Shown here piece by piece: positions 16,657 through 23,845 of a stretch of DNA of 44,867 nt (the first letter of the stretch is position 1; every line of letters starts with the position of its first letter). Both the position numbers and the translations under genes were made by a program. The notes beneath the pieces were generated by a model. That model saw only the letters and a list, made by a program, of their open reading frames with translations. It did not search any database and had not been told where the DNA came from. The DNA comes from CAVQGZ01 sp964356295 (GTDB lineage: Bacteria > Actinomycetota > Actinomycetes > Jiangellales > Jiangellaceae), in NCBI GenBank assembly GCA_964356295.1, contig CAYHHE010000014.1, forward strand, positions 1 through 44,867, given 5' to 3'.

Positions 16657-16852
16657 GAAGGCTCCTCGTCGTCAGAGTCGTGTCAACGTAGAGGATGACT
16701 CGGCGGATCACCTTCATGCCGGCGGGTCGGCCCTTCGGCGTGTCGCACTCGTTCAGCAACCGCGCCGACGGCCCGACGCTCCGCCCCCCGGGGTTCCAGT
16801 GCGGGCGCGTCCGGCCACGTCCGGGGCATGAGCCATGCCCGTCCGTCCCCGG

Positions 16853-17239
16853 GCGGGCGAGTCGGTCTGTAAGCCGGGTCCTGTCCCGGCGCGCTGGGCG
16901 CCGGGGGCGGCCATCCCTCTCGGGCCGACGTCGCCGCCGGCCTCCAGCGGCCTACCCGGAAGCTCGGACGGGCCGTCCTCGATCGCTTCCTGTCTGGCCT
17001 TGCTCCGGGTGGGGTTTGCCGAGCCACGCGGGTCACCCCGCGTGCTGGTGGTCTCTTGCACCACCGTTTCACCCTTGCCAGCGGGGCCGGAGCCCTGCTG
17101 GCGGTCTGCTTTCTGTGGCACTGTCCCGCGGGTCACCCCGGGTTGCCGTTAGCAACCACCCTGCCCTGCGGAGCCCGGACTTTCCTCGGCGAGGCACCAC
17201 CAGGCGCCTCGACGCGGCCGCCCGACCGACTCGCCCGCA
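16853..17239 (-). ncRNA. rnpB: RNase P RNA, bacterial type A
   Basis: About 387 nt of catalytic RNA for 5' maturation of tRNAs. Read on the minus strand, the 5' end (17237-17224) and 3' end (16867-16854) form a perfect 14-bp P1 helix. Conserved core strings are present in order: GAGGAAAGTCCGGGCTCC near the 5' end, CACAGAAAGCAGACCGCC, AAGGGTGAAACGGTG, and near the 3' end GACCCGGCTTACAGACCGA. The extra GC-rich stems and total length are typical of actinobacteria. The exact ends are inferred from P1 pairing. A TATCAT box 6-7 nt before the 5' end gives independent support for it. Confidence 0.95.
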
Positions 17240-17245
17240 TCATCC

Positions 17246-17251
17246 ATGATA
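17246..17251 (-). promoter_or_regulatory. -10 box of rnpB
   Basis: TATCAT on the minus strand lies 6 nt before the inferred RNA 5' end near 17239. It falls just after the stop codon of the RNase H/CobC gene. No strong -35 box is seen. Confidence 0.5.
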
Positions 17252-17257
17252 CGCCGC

Positions 17258-18322
17258 TCAGCGCAGGCCCAGGGCGCGCAGGCTGGGCCGTCCGTCCGGC
17301 CAGAAGGCCAGCTCGGCCAGCGATGCCGGCGTCACGTCCACTCGATGGACGGACTCGATGGGAGCCCGCAACGCGGCGGACACCAGCACCTTGACCGGCA
17401 TCGCGTGTGTGACCAGCAGGACGGTGGATGCCTCGAAGCTGGACCGCAGCCGCTCCTGCGCAGCGCTCACCCGTTGCGCGAGGTCGACCAGCGACTCCCC
17501 TCCCGGGGCAGGCATGCCCGGATCGCCCAGCCAGGCATCGAAGAGGGCCGGATCACGGCGGCGTGCCTCGGAGAAGGTCAGGCCATCCCAGGCGCCGAAG
17601 GCCATCTCGGCGAGGTCATCGTCGATGATCACCTCGACCCCCACCCGGTCGGCGACGACCTGTGCGCTCTGCCGCGTGCGCAGCAGCGGCGAGGTCACGA
17701 TCGCTTGGAGGGAGGACGGCCCGAGCCGCGTCGCGAGCGCACTCGCCGCCTGCGCGACCTGACCCCGCCCGGCATCGGTCAGCTCCACGTCGGCTCCGCC
17801 TCGACCGCTGAACCGGCGTTGCTGAGTCAGTGCGGTCTCACCGTGCCTGAGCAGGTAGAACGTGGTCGGCTCGCCCGACTGGGCTCGCAGCAGCGGTCGC
17901 CGCTCGGGCTCGGCGGCCTCTCCGTCGAGGACCTGGTTCAGCAGCCGGTCGGCGTGCGCGTTCTGCGACCGGGGCACCCAGGTGAAGGTCACCGAGGACA
18001 TGTCGTGCATGTCGCGGGCGCGCAGCGACAGCTCTCGCATGTCGGCGTGCTTGATCTTCCATCGACCCGACATCTGCTCGACGACGAGCTTGGAGTCCAG
18101 GCGCACCTCTATCCGCGAGCGTGGGTCGATGCGGTGGGCCTCCTCCAGCCCGGCAATCACTCCCCGGTACTCCGCGACGTTGTTGGTTGCCGTCCCGATC
18201 GCCTCGGCGCGCTCGACGAGCACCTGCCCGGTGGCGGCGTCCTTGACGACCGCCCCGAACGCGGCGGGGCCGGGGTTACCGCGGGACCCACCGTCGGCCT
18301 CGACGATCAACGAGCGGCTCAT
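17258..18322 (-). CDS. Bifunctional RNase HI / histidine phosphatase (CobC-type)
   Basis: A 354-residue fusion like M. tuberculosis Rv2228c. The N-terminal RNase HI domain (about 1-135) cuts RNA in RNA-DNA hybrids. Its acidic site is complete: Asp10 (EADGGSRGN), Glu51 (NNVAEYRG), Asp76 (VRLDSKLV) and Asp125 (NAHADRLLN). The C-terminal histidine-phosphatase domain (about 153-354) has the RHG motif with His160 (LLRHGET), RFSGR, and the second His in VTHAMP. In other species the latter acts as alpha-ribazole phosphatase or a general acid phosphatase; its substrate here is not shown. The start ATG 18322 overlaps the stop of the zinc-ribbon gene (ATGA), so translation is probably coupled. Confidence 0.94.
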   Translation of the reverse strand: MSRSLIVEADGGSRGNPGPAAFGAVVKDAATGQVLVERAEAIGTATNNVAEYRGVIAGLEEAHRIDPRSRIEVRLDSKLVVEQMSGRWKIKHADMRELSLRARDMHDMSSVTFTWVPRSQNAHADRLLNQVLDGEAAEPERRPLLRAQSGEPTTFYLLRHGETALTQQRRFSGRGGADVELTDAGRGQVAQAASALATRLGPSSLQAIVTSPLLRTRQSAQVVADRVGVEVIIDDDLAEMAFGAWDGLTFSEARRRDPALFDAWLGDPGMPAPGGESLVDLAQRVSAAQERLRSSFEASTVLLVTHAMPVKVLVSAALRAPIESVHRVDVTPASLAELAFWPDGRPSLRALGLR

Positions 18323-19059
18323 GCGTCCTCGACACGGATCAGCAGCCGGCCGCACTCCTCGCAGTGCAGCACCTCGTCCTCGGGTGCGGCGGCTACTCGC
18401 GCCAGGTCGACGGGGGTCAGCATCAGCTGGCAGCCCTCACAGCGGCCGTGTCGGAGCGCAGCGGCGCCGACTCCGGAGTGCTGGCCTCGGGAACGCTCGT
18501 ATCGCTCGACCAGCCTTGGGGACAGCTGCGCGACAAGGTCGGCCCTGGTGCTGGCCAGGGTCGCCAGCTCCTCGTCGATGGCGGCGCGCAGGTGGGCGAG
18601 ATCGCTCTCGTGCTGCTCGCGGCTGCTGGTCACCGCGTCGAGGTCGGCGCTCACAGCGGCCAGGGCGATCTCGGCGTCCTCGAGGGTCTGCATGGCCTCG
18701 AGCTCGCCGTCCTCCACCGCGGAGAGCTTCTCCTGCAGGGTGGCGATCTCGTGCTGCAGACTCTCCAGCTCACGGGGGGACGAGACGGCTCCCGCGTCCA
18801 GCCTGGTCTGGTCCCGCTGCTGACGGCTGAGGATCGCCTCCGCTTCTCCATCGGCGGCGCGGACGGCGGCTCGCGCCGCCTGCACGGCCTGGCTGGCGCC
18901 TTGCCGCTGGTCCTCCAGCTCGGCTGCGTGTGCCCGCAGGTCTGCCAAGGCAGCCACTGCCGGGTGCGAGTGCCGCTGCTGCTGCAGCCCATCGGCTCGG
19001 GAGTCCAGATCCTGCAGGTCGAGCAGGTGGCGCTGCATGCTCAACGGGAAGCCGGTCAT
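18319..19059 (-). CDS. Coiled-coil C4 zinc-ribbon protein (Rv2229c-like)
   Basis: A 246-residue protein with a long coiled coil (about residues 20-175, rich in Glu, Ala, Gln and Leu) followed by a C-terminal C4 zinc ribbon: CEGC, then about 25 residues, then CEEC. Homologues are widespread in actinobacteria and are assumed to bind nucleic acid or act as an adaptor; the function is not established. It is the middle gene of a three-gene unit. Its ATG at 19057-19059 overlaps the Nif3-like stop, and its own stop overlaps the RNase H/CobC start, both as ATGA. Coupling to a nuclease gene hints at a shared task, but that is inference. Confidence 0.9.
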   Translation of the reverse strand: MTGFPLSMQRHLLDLQDLDSRADGLQQQRHSHPAVAALADLRAHAAELEDQRQGASQAVQAARAAVRAADGEAEAILSRQQRDQTRLDAGAVSSPRELESLQHEIATLQEKLSAVEDGELEAMQTLEDAEIALAAVSADLDAVTSSREQHESDLAHLRAAIDEELATLASTRADLVAQLSPRLVERYERSRGQHSGVGAAALRHGRCEGCQLMLTPVDLARVAAAPEDEVLHCEECGRLLIRVEDA

Positions 19060-20255
19060 TCCGGGTGCGCCTCCAGGGTGTCGGTGGTCACGGGCTGTGC
19101 GTGCATCGTCCACGGGTCGGTGCACAGGTCCGAGACACCGATCTCGAGGTCGGCGGCAGCGGCGCCGAGGTCCTGCGTCAGCAGGTCGGCCGCCATGGGC
19201 AGCCAGGGCCATTCCGAAGCCCAGTGCGACACGTCCACGAGTGCGGGCCCGCCGGCCTCGATGGCGCCGCTGGCCTCGATGGCGCCGATCGATTCGATCG
19301 TCTCGATCGCCGGATGGTGTCGCAGGTCGGCGGTCACGAAGGCATCCACCCCCGCGCGGACCGCCGTCGACAGCAACGAGTCGCCGGCCCCCGCGCAGAC
19401 CGCAACCGTGCGCACCAGTCTGCCGGGGTCGCTGCTGGCCCGCACGCCTGCCACGGTCGGCGGGAGGGCCACTGCGACCCGTCCGACGAACTCCTCCAGC
19501 GTCTCGGGCTCCGGCAGCCGACCGATGCGTCCCAGTCCCCGGCGTGCATCGAAACCTGCCAGCTCGACAACGTCGAATGCCGGCTCCTCGTACGGGTGGA
19601 CCCGCCGCAGGGCGGCGACCACTGCGGCTCGCGCCTGTCGTGGCAGCACCATCTCGACCCTGGTCTCAGGGACTCGCTCGACCGCGCCCACGCCCCCGAT
19701 CGCGGGGGTGGCCCCCGGCAGCGGACGAAAGGTGCCCGTCCCCTCGAGCAGGTAGCCACACCGGTCGTAGTTGCCGATCCGCCCCGCGCCGGCGGATGCG
19801 AGCGCGTCGAGGACCTCGTCGGCTTCCGCGTGGGGGACGAACGTGATGATCTTGTCGAGGTCCTCGGTCATCGGAGCCAGGGGTCGCAGGTCGACCAGCC
19901 CCAGGGCGGACGCCAGGGCGTCTGACACCCCCGGGTCGGCACTGTCGGCGTTCGTGTGCGCGGACAGCAGGGCCACGCCGCCGCGGATAAGCCGGTGCAG
20001 CACCGCCCCCTTGGGCGTGGACGACGCGACTGACTGGACGCCGCGCAGCAGCAGCGGGTGATGCGTCACAAGCAGATCGGCACCCCGGTCGAGGGCCTCC
20101 TCGGCGACCGCCAGGGTCGGGTCGACCGCGAGCAGCAGACGGCGGACGGGAGCGGACGGGTCGCCGCAGACCAGGCCCACTGCGTCCCCGTCCTCGGCCC
20201 AGGCTGGGCGATACCGACGCTCGACCGCCGCGACGATCTCCCCCACCGTGAGCAC
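19056..20255 (-). CDS. Nif3-like dinuclear metal-centre hexameric protein
   Basis: A 399-residue member of the NIF3/YbgI family (DUF34), matching Rv2230c in position. Metal-binding motifs are VTHHPLLLRG (His pair) near residue 65, SAHTNAD with a His and Asp, and the C-terminal TADLRHH. The middle third (about 130-230) is the inserted PII-like domain seen in longer family members, with PHAEADEVLDALASAGAG and VHPYEEPAFDV. The family forms hexamers with two metals per subunit. A GTP cyclohydrolase-like role has been proposed elsewhere but is not settled. The start GTG 20255 follows a TACTCT box by 6 nt. It is the first gene of the three-gene unit. Confidence 0.93.
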   Translation of the reverse strand: MLTVGEIVAAVERRYRPAWAEDGDAVGLVCGDPSAPVRRLLLAVDPTLAVAEEALDRGADLLVTHHPLLLRGVQSVASSTPKGAVLHRLIRGGVALLSAHTNADSADPGVSDALASALGLVDLRPLAPMTEDLDKIITFVPHAEADEVLDALASAGAGRIGNYDRCGYLLEGTGTFRPLPGATPAIGGVGAVERVPETRVEMVLPRQARAAVVAALRRVHPYEEPAFDVVELAGFDARRGLGRIGRLPEPETLEEFVGRVAVALPPTVAGVRASSDPGRLVRTVAVCAGAGDSLLSTAVRAGVDAFVTADLRHHPAIETIESIGAIEASGAIEAGGPALVDVSHWASEWPWLPMAADLLTQDLGAAAADLEIGVSDLCTDPWTMHAQPVTTDTLEAHPE

Positions 20256-20261
20256 GACGTG

Positions 20262-20267
20262 AGAGTA
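20262..20267 (-). promoter_or_regulatory. Leaderless-type -10 box of the Nif3/zinc ribbon/RNase H operon
   Basis: TACTCT on the minus strand ends 6 nt before GTG 20255. No ribosome-binding site is present before this first gene of the operon. Confidence 0.5.
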
Positions 20268-20318
20268 TCCGGGCGGTCGGACGGTCGATCGAGGACGGTC
20301 CAGCGCTGACCTCCGGAC

Positions 20319-20324
20319 TACCCT
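20319..20324 (+). promoter_or_regulatory. Possible -10 box of tRNA-Val
   Basis: TACCCT lies 23 nt upstream of the mature tRNA 5' end, at a plausible distance for a short leader removed by RNase P. No clear -35 box is seen at 16-18 nt spacing. Confidence 0.35.
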
Positions 20325-20347
20325 GAGCGGGCGGCAACGCAGTAGCC

Positions 20348-20419
20348 GGGCGCATAGCTCAGTGGGAGAGCACCTGCCTTACAAGCAGGGGGTCGCAGGT
20401 TCGAACCCTGCTGCGCCCA
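20348..20419 (+). tRNA. tRNA-Val (anticodon TAC)
   Basis: A 72-nt cloverleaf. The acceptor GGGCGCA (20348-20354) pairs with TGCGCCC (20412-20418) and discriminator A follows. The D arm contains AGCTCAGTGGGAGAGC. The anticodon stem CCTGC/GCAGG encloses the loop CTTACAA with TAC at 20380-20382. The T arm has GGTTCGAACC. CCA is not encoded: the bases after the discriminator are CCC. Confidence 0.97.
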
Positions 20420-20469
20420 CCCAGAGACCTCCCGGCCAGACTCGGCGCGGTGGCGGTGAGGCAGGGCCG

Positions 20470-20856
20470 TCACTCCTCGGCGGGGCGGCTGTACCCGAGC
20501 AGCGCGTCTCCGACCTCCATCTCGTCCCCGAGAGCGTCGATGTCCTCCTGCGACAGCCCGAACTCCCCGGCGCCCATCGCGGCGTCCGCGCCGAGCACCG
20601 CCCCGGCCACGGCACCCTCCTCACCGGCCGCCACAGCACCGGCGCCGAGCCCGATGAGGGCGCCCGCCGCCGCGCGAAGGTCGGCCCGCTCGGAGTCGCT
20701 GAGATCCGACGCTCGCGCCAGCACGAGTCCGTCCTCGGGCTCCTTGAGCAGCAGTCGTGCGTCGATCACCCGAATCGTGCCGGCCTCGCTGAACGCGTCC
20801 AACTCGGTGACGCTGCCGCCGGTCACAGCGAAGTCCTCGAACGACAGCAAGAACAC
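20470..20856 (-). CDS. DUF6325-like small protein, possibly damaged at both ends
   Basis: A 128-residue frame with the layout of DUF6325/DUF1269-type actinobacterial proteins: FEDFAVTGG, then SEAGTIRVIDARLLLKEPEDG, a Gly/Ala-rich centre, and an acidic LSQEDIDALGDEMEVGDALL. Family members usually carry residues before this GTG start (GPIQ-type) and a further strand ending in Trp-Ala plus a helix. Here GPIQ is encoded just upstream in frame but has no start codon; loss of one G from the GGGG run there would link it to an upstream GTG. The C-terminus stops early with GYSRPAEE, 51 nt from the tRNA-Val end. It may be a gene with an unusual start or a decaying one. Function is unknown. Confidence 0.5.
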   Translation of the reverse strand: MFLLSFEDFAVTGGSVTELDAFSEAGTIRVIDARLLLKEPEDGLVLARASDLSDSERADLRAAAGALIGLGAGAVAAGEEGAVAGAVLGADAAMGAGEFGLSQEDIDALGDEMEVGDALLGYSRPAEE

Positions 20857-21002
20857 CTGAATCGGTCCCCGCCGGCACGCTACGGCCCGCCCGCCACGGC
20901 GGCATCATCCTCGGCGGATGACGCCGCTGCGTACCCGGAGTGGGTAGCCTCCCCAGTGATGCAGATCGCATCCTGCGCGGCCTGGTCTGGGCGGTGTGCT
21001 CC

Positions 21003-21030
21003 GCGCGGATGTGATGATTCGCGCGGATGT
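21003..21030 (+). repeat. 10-bp direct repeat before the P-type ATPase gene
   Basis: GCGCGGATGT occurs at 21003-21012 and again at 21021-21030, an 18-nt offset. The second copy abuts the AGGGAG ribosome-binding site of the ATPase gene. It could be a regulator site or RNA element, or a chance duplication. Confidence 0.5.
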
Positions 21031-21042
21031 AGGGAGATCCAT

Positions 21043-23799
21043 ATGAGTGCACCCACCGTCGCTCCGGGAGAGACCGCAGCGTGGTTCAGCCAACCGGCCA
21101 GGGACGTGCTGGCCGCAGTCGGCACCAACCCCGAGACGGGTCTGACCTCCGCCCAGGCGGCCAGTCGGCTCCAGCGGTTCGGACCCAATGTCATCGTCTC
21201 CGAGCCGCCACCGTCGACGTGGGCAGTGGCCCTGATCCAGCTCCGGGACTCCATGAACCTGATGCTCATCGCCGTCTCGGTCGTCAGCATCCTGATCGGT
21301 CAGATCCCGACGGCGTTCGTCGTGGCTTTCCTGGTGGTGCTCAACGTAGTGATGGGCACCCAGCAGGAGATGAAGGCTCGGGCCAGCGTCGACGCTCTGG
21401 CCAAGATGCAGACACCGCAAGCCAAGGTGATGCGCGACGGCACGCTGACCCAGGTTGCGGCGACCGATCTGGTTCCCGGGGACGTGGTGAACCTCGAAGC
21501 GGGCGACATCGTGCCTGCCGACGGCAGGCTGATCCGGTCGGCGACGCTGGAGACGCAAGAGGCTGCGCTGACCGGGGAGAGCGCGCCCATCAGCAAAGAC
21601 CCCGGAGTGATCGACCGGGCTGAGGTCACCCTCGGCGATCGGGCGAACATGGTCTTCCAGAACACGTCGGTGACCCGCGGCACCGGGGCGATGGTGGTCA
21701 CCGAGACCGGCATGAGCACCGAGATGGGCAAGATCGCATCGATGCTGTCAGCGGTCGCTCCGAGCAAGTCCCCGCTCCAGAGCGAGCTGGACGGACTGAC
21801 GAAGGTGCTCGGCACGATCGCGTGGGCCGCCGTCGCGATCATCGTCGCTCTGGGCCTGTCGCGCGGAGACGACCTCGACCAGGTTCTCCTTCTCGGGGTC
21901 GCGATGGCCATCTCGGCTATCCCCACCGGGCTGCCCACCTTCGTGCAGGCGATGCTGGCCTTCGGTGCCAAGCAGCTGGCCGAGGCCAAGGCTGTGGTGA
22001 AGAACCTGACCGATGTCGAGACGCTCGGGGCAACCAGCGCCATCAACTCCGACAAGACCGGCACCCTGACGATGAACGAGATGATGGTCCGCTCGATGTA
22101 CGTGCGCGACCACTGGTACACCGTGGCCGGGGAGGGCTACGCGAAGACAGGAGCGATCCGGGTGGCGGCAGGAGACACCGCCCCCGACTTCACCAACCTC
22201 GCCTATGGGCTGACGCTGTGCAGCGACGCGACCGTCTCGGATTCCGGTGCGGTGATCGGCGACCCGACCGAGGCCGCACTCGTGGTCCTGGCGGCGAAGA
22301 TAGGGGTCGACGCGGAGGAGAGCCGACGCGAGTACCCGCGCGTCGCGGAGGTCCCGTTCGACTCCGCGTACAAGTTCATGGCCACCTTCCACAACGTCCC
22401 GGCGCCCAGCGGCGGGCAACGGCACGTCGAGCTGGTCAAGGGCGGCCCGGACGTCGTGCTCGAGCGCTGCTCGACCATGCTGGCCGATGACGGTGCGGTG
22501 GCCCTGGACGTGGACCGGGTGATGGCCGCGAACCGGGAGATGTCCGAACGGGGTCTGCGGGTGCTGGCCTTCGCCGTGCGCGACCTGGCCGGGCAGCAGG
22601 ACGCGGTCGTCGCTGACCCGATGTCGTTCGTCGCCGACCTGCAGTTCGTGGGCCTCGTCGGGATCATCGACCCGCTGCGCCCCTCGGCGATCGAGGCGGT
22701 GAGCATCGCCCACCGGGCGGGCATCGAGGTCCGCATGATCACAGGTGACCACGCCATCACCGCAGGGGCGATCGGTGCCGAGCTCGGCCTCGGCCCAGGG
22801 GCGATCAGCGGTAGCGAGCTGGCTGCGATGAGCGACGAGGAGCTCAGCGCGGCGCTGCCCAACCTGCACGTGTTCGGTCGGGTCACCCCACAGGACAAGC
22901 TGCGTCTGGCCAGGCTGATGCAGCAGCGCGGCGACATCGTCGCGATGACCGGGGACGCGGTCAACGACGCCGCCGCACTCAAGCAGGCCGACATCGGTGT
23001 GGCCATGGGCTCAGGCAGCGAGGTCACCAAGCAGGCCGGGAAGATGATCCTGACCGACGACAACTTCGGCACCTTGGTCAGGGCGGTCGAGCTCGGCCGC
23101 AGCACCTACGAGAAGATCGTCAACTACGTCCGCTACCAGATGAGCCAGCTGCTCTCCCTGGTGCTGCTGTTCCTCACGGCCAGCATCTTCGACATCAACT
23201 CCGGCGTCGCGATGACCCCGCTGATGGTGCTGTTCCTCAACTTCTTCATCTCGGTCTTCCCGGTCATCACGATCATGCACGAGGAGCCCGGTCCCGGCAC
23301 CATGACCCGCCCACCACGGGATCCGAAGGTGAAGCTGGCCAACCCAGTGGCGATCCGGCAATGGGTCCTGTTCGGAGGGGTGCTCTTCGGCGTCACCCTG
23401 ATCGCCCTCCTGGGCGGGCCAGGCGAGCTCAGCGTCGACGAGCCCAGCGTCCCGATGACGATGGCCTTCACCGTCATGGCCCTGGGCACGATCTTCAGCG
23501 GTCTCGTCCTGCGACGAGACCCGGAGTCCGGGCTCTCGGCCCCGATCCTCGATGCGGTCAAGACGCTGTCGATCCCGGTGCTCATCACGGTCGTGGCCGT
23601 CGAGTGGACGTTCATGCAGAACCTGCTCGGCACCACGTCCCTTGCCGGCGGTCAGTGGCTGGCATCTCTGGGCCTGGCGCTCGTGGTGCCGATCGTCATC
23701 GAGGTGGCCAAGGCCGTGCGTCGCCGGAGCCTCGCCAGGCCCGCGGCGCCCGTCGATGTGCCGCATGTCGTCACCCCCGAGCGTGCGATCGTGGGCTGA
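21043..23799 (+). CDS. P-type cation-transporting ATPase, PII-like with atypical ion site
   Basis: A 918-residue P-type ATPase. The N-terminal cation-ATPase segment (about 10-60) leads to TM1-2, the actuator domain with TGES at 177-180, TM3-4, and the catalytic domain with phosphorylated Asp337 in NSDKTGTLT. KGGPDVVLERC (nucleotide domain) and TGDAVNDAAAL follow, then about six C-terminal helices. Fold and length match PacL/PMA1-type pumps. In TM4 the motif is PTGLP (294-298) where calcium pumps have PEGLP, and TM6 reads LNFFISVFP near 732-740 without the usual NxxTDG. The ion is therefore not predictable. I recall actinobacterial relatives with PTALP. ATG 21043 is chosen because AGGGAG lies 6 nt upstream; the open frame extends much further back through the tRNA. 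Confidence 0.92.
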   Translation: MSAPTVAPGETAAWFSQPARDVLAAVGTNPETGLTSAQAASRLQRFGPNVIVSEPPPSTWAVALIQLRDSMNLMLIAVSVVSILIGQIPTAFVVAFLVVLNVVMGTQQEMKARASVDALAKMQTPQAKVMRDGTLTQVAATDLVPGDVVNLEAGDIVPADGRLIRSATLETQEAALTGESAPISKDPGVIDRAEVTLGDRANMVFQNTSVTRGTGAMVVTETGMSTEMGKIASMLSAVAPSKSPLQSELDGLTKVLGTIAWAAVAIIVALGLSRGDDLDQVLLLGVAMAISAIPTGLPTFVQAMLAFGAKQLAEAKAVVKNLTDVETLGATSAINSDKTGTLTMNEMMVRSMYVRDHWYTVAGEGYAKTGAIRVAAGDTAPDFTNLAYGLTLCSDATVSDSGAVIGDPTEAALVVLAAKIGVDAEESRREYPRVAEVPFDSAYKFMATFHNVPAPSGGQRHVELVKGGPDVVLERCSTMLADDGAVALDVDRVMAANREMSERGLRVLAFAVRDLAGQQDAVVADPMSFVADLQFVGLVGIIDPLRPSAIEAVSIAHRAGIEVRMITGDHAITAGAIGAELGLGPGAISGSELAAMSDEELSAALPNLHVFGRVTPQDKLRLARLMQQRGDIVAMTGDAVNDAAALKQADIGVAMGSGSEVTKQAGKMILTDDNFGTLVRAVELGRSTYEKIVNYVRYQMSQLLSLVLLFLTASIFDINSGVAMTPLMVLFLNFFISVFPVITIMHEEPGPGTMTRPPRDPKVKLANPVAIRQWVLFGGVLFGVTLIALLGGPGELSVDEPSVPMTMAFTVMALGTIFSGLVLRRDPESGLSAPILDAVKTLSIPVLITVVAVEWTFMQNLLGTTSLAGGQWLASLGLALVVPIVIEVAKAVRRRSLARPAAPVDVPHVVTPERAIVG

Positions 23800-23845
23800 C
23801 AGCACGCGGATGAGCGACGCCCGGGTGGGCGGTGCGACCCCACCG

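Noticed and set aside
16695..17249. Open frames on both strands across 16.7-17.25 kb.
   Set aside because: The region is the RNase P RNA, shown by its 14-bp terminal helix and conserved core. The frames are incidental.
20362..21042. N-terminal extension of the P-type ATPase frame back through the tRNA.
   Set aside because: It would translate tRNA-Val and an intergenic region; ATG 21043 has a good ribosome-binding site and matches the family start.
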